Origin: Microbacterium sp. 2FI
GTDB lineage: Bacteria > Actinomycetota > Actinomycetes > Actinomycetales > Microbacteriaceae
Assembly: GCF_005502885.1 (NCBI RefSeq)
Contig: NZ_SCMR01000014.1
Coordinates: 45,901-109,900, forward strand
DNA: 64,000 bases
Direction of reading: 5' to 3'
Shown: in pieces, positions 1 to 7,852 of the stretch
Layout: the number at the start of each line of letters is the position of its first letter
Numbering within the stretch: position 1 is the stretch's first letter
Program-made: the position numbers and the translations under genes
The notes under the pieces: model-generated
Told to the model about the DNA's origin: nothing
The model's database searches: none
Seen by the model: the letters and a program-made list of their open reading frames with translations, nothing else

Positions 1-361
1 CCGTGCGCGTATGACGGATGCCGAGGCTGTCGAGGTGACCGAGGAAGCCGTCCCAGTCCTCGACCTCCATGGCGAAGTGGTACGGCGCCATTCGGTCCAT
101 CTCCTCCACCGGCGTGAAGTGCAGGTCGAAGCGGCCCTTGGTCATGAGCACGACGCGCGTGTTGCTCTTGGGCATGACGCGCTTGAGCCCGAAGACCTTC
201 GTGTACCACTCGACGGTGCGGTCGATGTTGGTCGTCGGGAAGTTGACGTGATGGATGTACTTCGGCTCGATGCTGCGGCCTTCGGCGTCGACCTTCGGCT
301 CGGGCAGGCTGAAGCCTCCGCCCGCGGGCGCGGCACCCGGAGTGGTTTCGGTGATGCTCAT
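1..361 (-). CDS. VOC-family (glyoxalase/dioxygenase-fold) protein, 3' end outside window
   Basis: Only the first 120 or so residues are present; the gene runs off the left edge. The start ATG at 361 overlaps the stop of the preceding FAH-family gene (ATGA, 358-361), so the two are translationally coupled. After a low-complexity, Ala/Gly-rich leader the protein opens a classical VOC module: YIHHVNFPTTNIDRTVEWYTK, with a candidate metal ligand in HHVNF, and a second histidine in the strand DLHFTPV. VOC proteins include extradiol dioxygenases, glyoxalases and isomerases. In this operon of ring-cleavage-type genes a dioxygenase or an isomerase acting on an aromatic intermediate is likely, but the missing C-terminal half prevents a firmer call. 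Confidence 0.75.
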   Translation of the reverse strand, partial: MSITETTPGAAPAGGGFSLPEPKVDAEGRSIEPKYIHHVNFPTTNIDRTVEWYTKVFGLKRVMPKSNTRVVLMTKGRFDLHFTPVEEMDRMAPYHFAMEVEDWDGFLGHLDSLGIRHTRT

Positions 362-1200
362 CGCATCGTCCTTTCGTCGTGGTCGTCGGCGGCCTCGCCG
401 ACGACGCGATTGGTGAGTGTTCCGATTCCGGAGATTTCGATGTCGATGACATCGCCCACTGCCATGGGGGTATTGCCGTCCGCGCCCATCCACAGCACGT
501 CGCCGGGGTGGACGGTGATGTACTTCGTCATCTCGACGAGGAAGTCGTACGGGTCGAAGATCATGTCGCCGGTGGCGAAGGTGGCGTCGACGGCACCGTT
601 GCGACGCACCGTCGTCGTCGCGGCGAGGGGGTCGGCATCCGTCTCGATCCACGGCCCCATCGGCTTGAACGTGTCGGCGTTCTTCGCGCGGTAGAAGGTG
701 CGGTCGGCTTGCTGCCACTCGCGTGCGCTCACGTCGTTGCCGATCGTCCAGCCGAAGACCGCCGCCTTCGCCTCGTCGCGCGTCGCGCGTCGGAGCGTGC
801 GGCCGATCACGGCGACCACCTCGGCCTCGGTCTCGAAACGGCCCTCGACACCTGTGGGCTTGACGATGTCGGCGCCATGCCCGACGAGCGCGCTCTGCGC
901 GCGATAGCCCACCTCGGGGCGCGGGCCGACCTTCACCGGGTCGTAGCCGAGGGCTGCGTGGTGGCGGTTGTGCGCCTTGTAGTTGAAGCCCGCGGCGTAG
1001 AAGGTGCCCGGCATGACGGGCGGCAGGAGGGTGACGGAGGAGAGGGGATGCCGCGCCCCCCGCTCGTGCGGAGCCCACGGCGCGGCCGAGATCTCGACGA
1101 CCTCGTCGCCGTCGACGGCCGCGAAGAACTCGCGCGCTTCGTCTCGTCGCTGCGCTCCTCGCTCAGCGACCGGGTTCAGCCGCGCCCGCACGTACCGCAT
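358..1200 (-). CDS. fumarylacetoacetate hydrolase (FAH) family protein
   Basis: A 280-residue FAH-family enzyme. The family hydrolyses C-C bonds of beta-diketo acids or hydrates/decarboxylates 2-oxo-enoates in meta-cleavage pathways. The N-terminal cap (about 1-75) is followed by the core, with FYAAGFNYKAH near 90. The metal-binding stretch is RFETEAEVVAVIG (acidic ligands in FETEAE), and WTIGNDVSARE is the family signature. The start at 1200 has GGAAGAG just upstream; an open frame continues further upstream but is the wrong-frame shadow of the aldehyde dehydrogenase. It sits 14 bp after the dehydrogenase gene and overlaps the next gene by ATGA. With an extradiol-type dioxygenase and an aldehyde dehydrogenase in the same operon, a role on ring-fission products is inferred; the exact substrate is unknown. 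Confidence 0.87.
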   Translation of the reverse strand: MRYVRARLNPVAERGAQRRDEAREFFAAVDGDEVVEISAAPWAPHERGARHPLSSVTLLPPVMPGTFYAAGFNYKAHNRHHAALGYDPVKVGPRPEVGYRAQSALVGHGADIVKPTGVEGRFETEAEVVAVIGRTLRRATRDEAKAAVFGWTIGNDVSAREWQQADRTFYRAKNADTFKPMGPWIETDADPLAATTTVRRNGAVDATFATGDMIFDPYDFLVEMTKYITVHPGDVLWMGADGNTPMAVGDVIDIEISGIGTLTNRVVGEAADDHDERTMR

Positions 1201-1214
1201 CCGTCTCTTCCGGC

Positions 1215-2690
1215 TCAGCGCAGCTTGTGGCTGACGCGCTTGGTGATGAGGTAGGCCTGCACGCCCTCGGGACCCGACTCGCGACCGAGCCCGCTCTCCT
1301 TCACGCCGCCCGACGGGGCCTCGGTGACCGAGCCGCCGCAGTGGTTGATCGAGAGGATGCCGGCCTCGAACCCGCGGGCGAGGATGTCGGCGGTGGACGC
1401 CGACTCGGTGAAGCCGTAGGCGGCGAGGCCGAACGGCAGTGCATTGGCGACCGCGATCGCCTCGTCGAGGTCGTTGAAGGTCGTGATCGGTGCGATCGGG
1501 CCGAAGGGCTCTTCGTGCATGACCTCGGCGTCCAGCGGAACGTTCGTCAGGATCGTCGGCGCGTAGAAGGTGCCCTTCTCGCCGATCCGGTGGCCGCCGA
1601 ACGCGAGGGTCGCGCCGTGTGCCACGGCATCGGCCACCAGGTGCTCGGTGGCCTCGACACGCTTCTCGTTGATGAGCGGGCCGAGGGTCACCGTGTCGTC
1701 GAGCGGATCGCCGACGACGAGGGCCTCGGCGCACCGCACCATCTCGGCGGTGAACTCCGCCGCGATCGACTCGTGCACGAAGAAGCGGCTGGGCGACGTG
1801 CAGACCTGCCCGGCATTGGCCCACTTCGCAGCCGAAGCGCGGCGCGCGGCCTGGACGGGATCGGCATCGGCCGCGACGATGACGGGAGCGTGACCGCCGA
1901 GCTCCATGATCGTGGGCTTCATGAGGGCGCCGGCGCGGGCGTTGAGCTCTTTGCCGACCGGCACCGAGCCCGTGAACGCGATGAGGCGCGTGATCGGCGA
2001 GTCGATGAGGTGCTCGGCCGTCTCGGCGCCGCGCCCGAAGACCAGGTTGAGGACGCCCTTCGGGAGGCCTGCGTCGTGGAAGACCTCGGCGAGCGCGCAG
2101 ACCGTGGCCGGCACCTCTTGCGACGCCTTGATCACGAGCGTGCAGCCCGCGGCGATCGCGGCCGACATCTTGCGCATGGGGGATCCGGCGGGGAAGTTCC
2201 ACGGCACGATCGCGCCGACGACGCCGACCGGCTCGTAGCGGACGGTGAGCGACGTGTCGACATCGGTCGGGATGATCCGGCCGTACAGTCGCCGCGTCTC
2301 CTGGGCGCACCACTCGAGCGTTCCCGAGACGCGCATCACCTCGGTCGTGGCGTCCTTCAGGGGCTTCCCCTGCTCGACCGCCATGAGCCGGCCGATCTCA
2401 GGTGCCCGCTCGCGCAGCAGCGTGACGGCCTTCATGAGGATGCGGCTCTTCTCGAAGGCAGAGGTGTCGCGCCAGAGCGGGAAGGCGCGGGCGGCCGCGG
2501 CGAGCGCATCGTCGAGATCGGCCGCCTCGGCCCGCGCGACCTGGCCGATCACCTCGCCGGTCGCGGGGTTCCGCACGTCGAACGATCGGCCTGCGGCGCC
2601 CTCGCGCCATGCGCCGTCGATGTAGAGGCCGAGCCGCGCGCCGGCGTAGATCTCGGCAGCGCGCGACGGAGATTCGGTGATGATCGTCAT
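1215..2690 (-). CDS. NAD(P)-dependent aldehyde dehydrogenase
   Basis: A 491-residue member of the aldehyde dehydrogenase superfamily, full length for the family. It oxidises an aldehyde to the acid. Visible hallmarks are the cofactor-site asparagine in PWNFP (N165), the general-base glutamate in MELGG (E263), the catalytic cysteine in GQVCTSPSR (C297) and the HEEPFGP motif near 400. The Cys loop lacks a leading second Cys. Its ATG overlaps the stop of the extradiol dioxygenase gene (ATGA, 2687-2690), so it is coupled to it. In meta-cleavage pathways an enzyme of this type oxidises a semialdehyde such as hydroxymuconic semialdehyde; gamma-aminobutyraldehyde or succinic-semialdehyde-like substrates are equally possible from sequence alone. 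Confidence 0.9.
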   Translation of the reverse strand: MTIITESPSRAAEIYAGARLGLYIDGAWREGAAGRSFDVRNPATGEVIGQVARAEAADLDDALAAAARAFPLWRDTSAFEKSRILMKAVTLLRERAPEIGRLMAVEQGKPLKDATTEVMRVSGTLEWCAQETRRLYGRIIPTDVDTSLTVRYEPVGVVGAIVPWNFPAGSPMRKMSAAIAAGCTLVIKASQEVPATVCALAEVFHDAGLPKGVLNLVFGRGAETAEHLIDSPITRLIAFTGSVPVGKELNARAGALMKPTIMELGGHAPVIVAADADPVQAARRASAAKWANAGQVCTSPSRFFVHESIAAEFTAEMVRCAEALVVGDPLDDTVTLGPLINEKRVEATEHLVADAVAHGATLAFGGHRIGEKGTFYAPTILTNVPLDAEVMHEEPFGPIAPITTFNDLDEAIAVANALPFGLAAYGFTESASTADILARGFEAGILSINHCGGSVTEAPSGGVKESGLGRESGPEGVQAYLITKRVSHKLR

Positions 2691-3625
2691 GCCAGTGCCG
2701 TTCCTTCGGAAGTGTTCGGGGCGGGGGTGTCGCGGTTGGTCTCGAGCACCCAGATGTGGTGCGGCGGGGTCTCGTCGTGAACGCGCGTCGGGTACGAGTC
2801 GTCGACGCGGTCCATGTCGGCGGCGTATTCGACGCGGCCGCCGGCGGGATTGTGGATGAAGCGGAAGACGTTCGAGCCGACCGTGTGACGGCCGAGGCGG
2901 CGCGCTTCGCGCCAGCCCTTCTGGATCATGTGGTTGCCGCCCTCGATGACATCGTCGAACCCCGACACCTCGTAGGAGGTGTGGTTCGTGCCGGCGCGAT
3001 CGGGGCGGTGGCACAGCAGGAAGTTGTGCTGGTCGTCGTCGCCCTCGATCTGCATGAAGACGCCCATGGGCTTGACGATGTCGATCGCCCGGAAGTTCAG
3101 GCGATCGGCGTAGAAGCGCATCGCCGCTTCCCATCCTTCTTTGGGGATGTTGAGCGCGACGTGGCAGATGCGGATCGGACGGATGTCGGCGATCGGCGCG
3201 TGGGGGCTGTTCCATCGCTCGATGCGGCCCCGGCTGTTGTACCGGCGGGGGTCGTAGTCGAGGTGCTCGGGCGCGGTCACGGCGAGCCCGAGCCCGAAGC
3301 CGGTCTCGTCGTAGGTGTGGACGATCCCGTCGCCGTCGACGGTCACCGCGCGGTCGGTCGCAAGGCGCTGGACCAGAGCATCGAGGGCCCCCTGCGAGTC
3401 GACGCCCCAGACGACCTCGCGGATGCCGGGGGTCTCCTCGACGGATGCCGGGAGCGAGGGGTCGTCGATGTGCTTGAGCACGAGGGTCTGGCCGACCTGG
3501 GTCGTGAAGACGACGCGACCCGCCTCTTCGCTGCGGAGCGTCAGGCCGAAGTCGGCGAAGAACCGCGTGCACTCATCGAGATCGGCGACCCCGTAGGTGA
3601 CGGACTCGATGCGTTCGATGGACAT
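2687..3625 (-). CDS. type I extradiol dioxygenase-like VOC protein
   Basis: A 312-residue two-domain VOC protein with the layout of catechol 2,3-dioxygenases/BphC. Domain 1 covers about 5-120, domain 2 about 150-290. The expected Fe(II) facial triad is visible: H155 (RICHVAL), H215 (TNHTSYE) and E266 (GRVEYAAD), at the BphC-like spacing of about 60 and 51 residues. Such enzymes open catecholic rings next to the diol. The MarR gene ends 13 bp upstream and the aldehyde dehydrogenase overlaps the 3' end, so this is the first catabolic gene of a MarR-led operon. The long Pro/Asp-rich C-terminal tail beyond residue 280 is typical of actinobacterial homologues. The substrate (a substituted catechol or a phenylpropanoid) cannot be read from the sequence. 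Confidence 0.85.
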   Translation of the reverse strand: MSIERIESVTYGVADLDECTRFFADFGLTLRSEEAGRVVFTTQVGQTLVLKHIDDPSLPASVEETPGIREVVWGVDSQGALDALVQRLATDRAVTVDGDGIVHTYDETGFGLGLAVTAPEHLDYDPRRYNSRGRIERWNSPHAPIADIRPIRICHVALNIPKEGWEAAMRFYADRLNFRAIDIVKPMGVFMQIEGDDDQHNFLLCHRPDRAGTNHTSYEVSGFDDVIEGGNHMIQKGWREARRLGRHTVGSNVFRFIHNPAGGRVEYAADMDRVDDSYPTRVHDETPPHHIWVLETNRDTPAPNTSEGTALA

Positions 3626-3638
3626 GGACGACGGCCTC

Positions 3639-4181
3639 TCAGATCTGACCCGACGAGTCTTCGCCGTCGTCCGCATCGGAAGGAGTAGCCGACAGGAAGC
3701 CTTTCGTTGCGCGATCTGCACTGCGGTCCGCGCTCAGCCGGTCACGCAGGCCCTCGAGCGCGTCAGCGACGACGGCCAGGGTCGACGCATCGCCGACGGC
3801 CGGTTGCACGGTCCACGCGCTTTCGAGGAGTCCTGCCCACGAGTCGGTGAGCTTGCTGATCGTGTCGTCCGAGAGTCGCGTCGCCGAGATGCGGATGGCG
3901 CGGCCGTCCTGCTCGTCGCGCAGCGACGTGAGGTAGCCCCGCGCGCGGAGCTCTCGCAGCGCGGTCGAGACGTTGGTGCGCTGGAGCCCCGCGCCGTCGG
4001 CGATGTCGGAGGCGGAACAGCCGGGGTGACGGTGCACGTAGCGCATCACCTGGCCCTGCGTCGGCGTCAGCGGGACGACCGGCGTGTGCTCCGCGGCGCG
4101 GAGCTGGATCTCGCGGGCGATGTCGATGATCACCTCGGCGAGCGCGGTGAACGCGGGGTCCGTTCGGTCGGCGGCATCCAT
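3639..4181 (-). CDS. MarR-family transcriptional regulator
   Basis: A 180-residue winged-helix protein. LTPTQGQVMRYVHRHPG opens the DNA-binding region, followed by the recognition helix (DGAGLQRTNVSTALRELRARG) and the wing with the typical RDEQDGRAIRI turn. MarR proteins usually repress nearby genes and release DNA on binding phenolic ligands. The start at 4181 is preceded by GGAGG; an in-frame ATG six codons upstream is also possible. It is the first gene of the minus-strand aromatic operon and divergent from a LysR gene. The shared 104-bp intergenic region is AT-rich and contains inverted repeats. The C-terminal 40 residues are Asp/Ser-rich and probably disordered. Confidence 0.87.
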   Translation of the reverse strand: MDAADRTDPAFTALAEVIIDIAREIQLRAAEHTPVVPLTPTQGQVMRYVHRHPGCSASDIADGAGLQRTNVSTALRELRARGYLTSLRDEQDGRAIRISATRLSDDTISKLTDSWAGLLESAWTVQPAVGDASTLAVVADALEGLRDRLSADRSADRATKGFLSATPSDADDGEDSSGQI

Positions 4182-4285
4182 GGGGCCTCCTCGCCTCATT
4201 TTGATTATTGAATCATAATTATTTTGTCGTACAGTTGCATGCACGTCCTGCAACATGCACGACCAGTTCTGCAAGGAGGATCATC
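4182..4285. promoter_or_regulatory. divergent MarR/LysR promoter region with inverted repeats
   Basis: The intergenic stretch is far more AT-rich than its surroundings (4201-4225). It carries an imperfect palindrome ATTATTGAATCATAAT near 4206-4221, of MarR-operator type. Further right lies a dyad GTTGCA (4234-4239) / TGCAAC (4249-4254), a plausible LysR site with 9-bp spacer. CAACATGCACGAC at 4251-4263 read on the other strand (TCGTGCATG) resembles the ATCGTGCAC motif upstream of neighbouring operons. Confidence 0.55.
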
Positions 4286-5194
4286 GTGGATCGCCTCATC
4301 GTCATGAAGACGTTCGTCACCGTCGCGAAGTCGTCGAGCTTCAGCGCGGCCGCGCGCGAACTCGCCATCTCGGGCTCGCTCGTCTCGCGTCATGTCGCCG
4401 ACCTCGAGCGCCAGGTCGGCGTCCGGCTCGTCAATCGCACGGCGCGGTCGGTGAGCCTCACCGACGCCGGCACCCGCTACGCGGAGTTCGCGCAGCGCAT
4501 CCTGTCGGAGATCGAGGACGAGGACGGCGCCCTGTCGGAGTCGCGCGACCGACCCGAGGGCACCCTGTCGGTCATCTGCCCGAAGTGGATCGGCACCCTC
4601 GATCTCGGCGACGCCATCGCCGCCTTCGTGCGCAAGCACCCCCGCATCACGATGCGGTTCGAGCTCGGCGGGATGTCCGACCGCAACTACGACTTCCTCG
4701 ACCGCGGGTACGACGTCGCCTTCCACACGAGAGACCTGCGCGACTCGAACGTCCTCGTGCGGCGGGTATCGGAGCTCCCCTTCGCCCTGGTCGCCTCGGC
4801 AGACTACGTCCGGCGCCACGGTTCGCCGGCGACGGCCGCAGACCTCGCCGAGCATCAGTGCATCCTGCATCCGAACGATCCCGTCTGGCGGCTGGGGGCC
4901 GGCGCCGAGACGATCCACTACAAGGTGCAGAACCCGGCCGTGGTGGCGAACTCGTACCTCGTCATCGAGAAGCTCGTCGAGCAGAGCACCGGCATCGCGC
5001 TCATCCCGCGGCGACCGGCCGAGGCGAGGCTCGCCGCGGGCGACCTGGTCGAGGTGCTGCCGCAGCACCAGCCGCCCGCGCGGGCGCTGTACGCGGTGCA
5101 CGGACCCGGCGGGCGCACCCCCGAGCGCGTGCGGATCTTCCTCGATTTCATGACCGCATGGTTCCGCGCGCGCACGGCTGCTCAGGCCGCGTGA
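4286..5194 (+). CDS. LysR-family transcriptional regulator
   Basis: A 302-residue LysR-type regulator of normal length. The N-terminal winged helix has FVTVAKSSSFSAAARELAISGSLVSRHVADLE as HTH and the family NRTARSVSLTDAG motif. The effector-binding domain follows from about 90. Translation starts at GTG 4286, giving VDRLIVMKTF, because AAGGAGG sits 6 bp before it; the ATG at 4304 lacks such a site. It is divergent from the MarR operon and lies directly upstream of the ABC importer. LysR proteins usually activate a neighbouring operon in response to a pathway metabolite; which unit it controls here is inferred, not shown. Confidence 0.9.
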   Translation: MDRLIVMKTFVTVAKSSSFSAAARELAISGSLVSRHVADLERQVGVRLVNRTARSVSLTDAGTRYAEFAQRILSEIEDEDGALSESRDRPEGTLSVICPKWIGTLDLGDAIAAFVRKHPRITMRFELGGMSDRNYDFLDRGYDVAFHTRDLRDSNVLVRRVSELPFALVASADYVRRHGSPATAADLAEHQCILHPNDPVWRLGAGAETIHYKVQNPAVVANSYLVIEKLVEQSTGIALIPRRPAEARLAAGDLVEVLPQHQPPARALYAVHGPGGRTPERVRIFLDFMTAWFRARTAAQAA

Positions 5195-5205
5195 GGATCC
5201 CGCTC

Positions 5206-5244
5206 ATCGTGCACGGTTATGTTGCGTCTCGGGGCACTGTGCCC
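5206..5244. promoter_or_regulatory. candidate operator upstream of the ABC importer
   Basis: ATCGTGCACGGTT at 5206-5218 is followed 12 bp later by the palindromic GGGGCACTGTGCCC (5231-5244). The same 13-mer, followed by GGGGCA, occurs at 19704-19724 with a spacer 10 bp shorter. No enzyme or repeat explains it, so a shared regulator site is inferred. Confidence 0.45.
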
Positions 5245-5343
5245 GATCGATCACGCGGGTAGCTTCATGCAGACACAGCCGCCCCGACCCGCGGGGCACA
5301 CCGGCACCACCCACTCGGCTGTCCGCGCAAGGAGGCGCTCCCC

Positions 5344-6867
5344 ATGAAGTCAGCGATGAAGAAGGCCGCCATTCCCTTGGCGGTCGCCGCCCTGGTGCTC
5401 ACCGGATGCACCCCGAGCGGAGAGGAAGCCCCGTCGGAATCGGCGGCACCCGAAGCGTCCGGGACACTGCGCCTGAACTTCGGCGCGTTCCCCGAGACCT
5501 GGGCCCCCGGCTACGAGTTCGAAGGCGGGCCGATGCGCATCGTCTACGAGACCCTCGTCAGCCGCGACGACGCCGGCGAGCTCGCGCCCGGCCTCGCCGA
5601 GTCGTGGGAGCTGAGCGAGGACTCGACCTCGCTCACCCTCGCGCTCCGCGAAGGCGTCACCTTCCACGACGGCACCGACTTCAACGCCGAAGCCGTCAAG
5701 GTGAACCTCGAGACGGTCAAGGGCACGCCCGGACCTTTCGCCGGCTCGCTGCAGGCGATCGAGTCGATCGAGACGCCCGATGACTACACCGTCGTGCTCA
5801 ACTTCTCCGAGCCGACGCCCTCGATGCCGACGACGCTCTCGACCCGCGTCGCCCCGATCGCCAGCCCCGCAGCCATCGAAGACGGCTCGATCGCGACGAG
5901 CCCGATCGGCACGTCGCCGTGGGCCTATGACGAGGCGGGCTCGACGACCGGAACGGTCATGAGCTTCACCGAGTACGAGGACTACTGGGGCGATGCCCCG
6001 GGCTTCGCCAACGTCGAGCTGTACGCGATCCCCGAGGACGAGGCTGCCGCTGCGGCACTCGTCAACGGCGAGATCGACATCACCGACACCGAAGAGACCG
6101 TGCTCGCCCGCTTCGACGGCACGACGGTCGAGTCGTTCGACTACCCCGCGATCCGCAACAACGTGATCTTCTTCGACCGGGGCCCCGGCGGTCTGTTCGA
6201 AGACGTGAAGGTGCGCCAGGCGGTCTGCTTGGCGATCAACGTGCCCGAGATGGTCTCGGTCGAAGGCGGCGAGGCAGCCACGCAGCACTTCCTCGAGGGG
6301 ACGCTCGGCTACAACGCCGACATCGACGGCTACCCGACCGATCTCGATGCGGCGAACGAGCTGTGGGCCGAGGCGGGAAGCCCTGAGATCGCGGGCGAGA
6401 TGATCGCCGCGCCGTTCACCGCGACGCAGTCGACGATCTACATGGACCAGGCCTCGCAGCTGCCGGGCTTCGCGATCGCGGTGACCACGGTTCCGCCGCC
6501 GGAGTGGTTCCAGGGCTGGAACAGCGGCCGGTACCCGATCGGCCTCGGCTCGAACGATGAGCTGACCCCCTTCGAGTGGTACAAGGCGTGGTTCGCCGCC
6601 GGCGCCGGCGGCAACGCCTCGGGTGTCGAGAGCGACGAGCTGAAGGAGGCCGCCGACGCGGCGATCGCCGCCGGTGACTCGGACGAGGCCACTGAACTGT
6701 GGGCAGAGGTGACGAAGATCATCGCCGACGAGGCGCTGACCTGTGCACACGCCCGCGGCGTGGAGATCATCGCGTACAACACCGACACCGTGCAGAACGT
6801 CGAAGCGCCGAACTACCCGTTCGAGGCGAACAACATCGACCTGCGCGAGATCCAGCCCGCAGGATAG
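5344..6867 (+). CDS. ABC transporter substrate-binding lipoprotein (SBP_bac_5 family)
   Basis: A 507-residue extracytoplasmic binding protein of the peptide/nickel/oligosaccharide cluster. A basic start and hydrophobic stretch end in the lipobox LTGC, with Cys at about 22, so it is membrane-anchored. A Ser/Glu/Ala linker leads into the family fold; MRIVYETLVSRDDAGELAPGLAESWE and FHDGTDFNAEAV are typical SBP_bac_5 landmarks. The ATG at 5344 has AAGGAGG 8 bp upstream. It heads a complete importer (two permeases, two ATPases). Such systems carry di- and oligopeptides but also glycosides and aromatic conjugates. Next to an alpha-L-rhamnosidase and ring-cleavage genes, uptake of a plant glycoside is a reasonable guess, no more. 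Confidence 0.9.
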   Translation: MKSAMKKAAIPLAVAALVLTGCTPSGEEAPSESAAPEASGTLRLNFGAFPETWAPGYEFEGGPMRIVYETLVSRDDAGELAPGLAESWELSEDSTSLTLALREGVTFHDGTDFNAEAVKVNLETVKGTPGPFAGSLQAIESIETPDDYTVVLNFSEPTPSMPTTLSTRVAPIASPAAIEDGSIATSPIGTSPWAYDEAGSTTGTVMSFTEYEDYWGDAPGFANVELYAIPEDEAAAAALVNGEIDITDTEETVLARFDGTTVESFDYPAIRNNVIFFDRGPGGLFEDVKVRQAVCLAINVPEMVSVEGGEAATQHFLEGTLGYNADIDGYPTDLDAANELWAEAGSPEIAGEMIAAPFTATQSTIYMDQASQLPGFAIAVTTVPPPEWFQGWNSGRYPIGLGSNDELTPFEWYKAWFAAGAGGNASGVESDELKEAADAAIAAGDSDEATELWAEVTKIIADEALTCAHARGVEIIAYNTDTVQNVEAPNYPFEANNIDLREIQPAG

Positions 6868-6907
6868 TAGTGACGACATTGCGGTACACGGCGAGGCGGG
6901 AGGACTG

Positions 6908-7852
6908 ATGGCCAAGCTCATCGCCTTCCGCCTCGCCCTCGCCATCCCCCAGCTTCTCCTGGTCGCGCTGCTGGTCTTCTCGATGACGTACCTCGTCCCG
7001 GGAAGCCCGGCGGCCGCGATCCTCGGATCGGCCGCGAATCCCGAGCGCATCGCCGAGCTCGAGGCCCAGCTGGGTCTCGATCAGCCGTTCTTCGAGCGAC
7101 TCGTGGCCTGGTTCGCCGCCGCCTTCCAGGGCGACCTCGGCACGTCGTACGCGACGGGCCGCTCGGTCACCGAACTCCTCATGGAGCGGCTTCCCGCCAC
7201 CCTGTCACTCGTCGCCGGCGGGCTCGTCGTCGCGATCATCCTCGGGCTCGTGCTCGGCCTCCTCGGCGGCACCCGCCCCGGATCCACCACCGACCGCGTC
7301 AGCACCACCATCACCGCGATAACCGTGGCCGTTCCCGAGTTCTGGCTCGGCATCGTGCTGCTGCTCGTCTTCTCGGTGCAGCTCGGATGGGTGCCGGTGA
7401 TCGCCTACGTGCCGTTCTCGGTCGATCCGGCCCGCTGGCTGCAGGGCCTCATCCTGCCGGCGATCGCGCTGGGTGTGGGCTCGGCCGCTCTCATCGCGCG
7501 GTCGATGCGCACGTCGATGGCCGAGACGCTGTCTGCCCGCTGGGTCGACACCCTCACGGCGACCGGCATGCCTCGCAGTCGCGTCATCTTCGGCTACGGG
7601 ATGAAGAACGCGCTCGTGCCGGTGCTCGCCTCGACAGGCCTCACCGTCAGCATCCTGATCGGCGCCAGCTTCGTCGTCGGCCAGGTCTTCGCGTTCCCCG
7701 ATATCGGCGGCATCCTCATCCGCGCGACGATCGGAAAGGACTTCCCGATCGTTCAGGGAGGCGTGCTCATCATCGCGACCATCGTGATCATCGTGAACCT
7801 CGTCGTCGACATCGGCTACGGCCTGCTCAACCCGAAAGCGCGCCCCGAATGA
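6908..7852 (+). CDS. ABC transporter permease, DppB type
   Basis: A 314-residue inner-membrane permease. It starts with the hydrophobic helix typical of DppB (RLALAIPQLLLVALLVFSM) and the PGSPAA motif. A periplasmic loop (about 40-90) precedes five more helices. The cytoplasmic coupling loop is DTLTATGMPRSRVIFGYGMKN, the EAA-type motif contacting the ATPase. It starts 40 bp after the binding protein, and its stop overlaps the next start (ATGA, 7849-7852). Confidence 0.92.
   Translation: MAKLIAFRLALAIPQLLLVALLVFSMTYLVPGSPAAAILGSAANPERIAELEAQLGLDQPFFERLVAWFAAAFQGDLGTSYATGRSVTELLMERLPATLSLVAGGLVVAIILGLVLGLLGGTRPGSTTDRVSTTITAITVAVPEFWLGIVLLLVFSVQLGWVPVIAYVPFSVDPARWLQGLILPAIALGVGSAALIARSMRTSMAETLSARWVDTLTATGMPRSRVIFGYGMKNALVPVLASTGLTVSILIGASFVVGQVFAFPDIGGILIRATIGKDFPIVQGGVLIIATIVIIVNLVVDIGYGLLNPKARPE

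Noticed and set aside
358..2313. 651-residue minus-strand open frame ending as the FAH-family protein
   Set aside because: Its N-terminal 370 residues are an Arg/Pro-rich shadow of the aldehyde dehydrogenase read in another frame. The real gene starts at 1200 with an RBS.
5350..7050. 566-residue minus-strand open frame opposite the binding protein and permease
   Set aside because: Composition is Arg/Gly/Val-rich shadow with no recognisable domain. The plus strand holds a full lipoprotein and permease.
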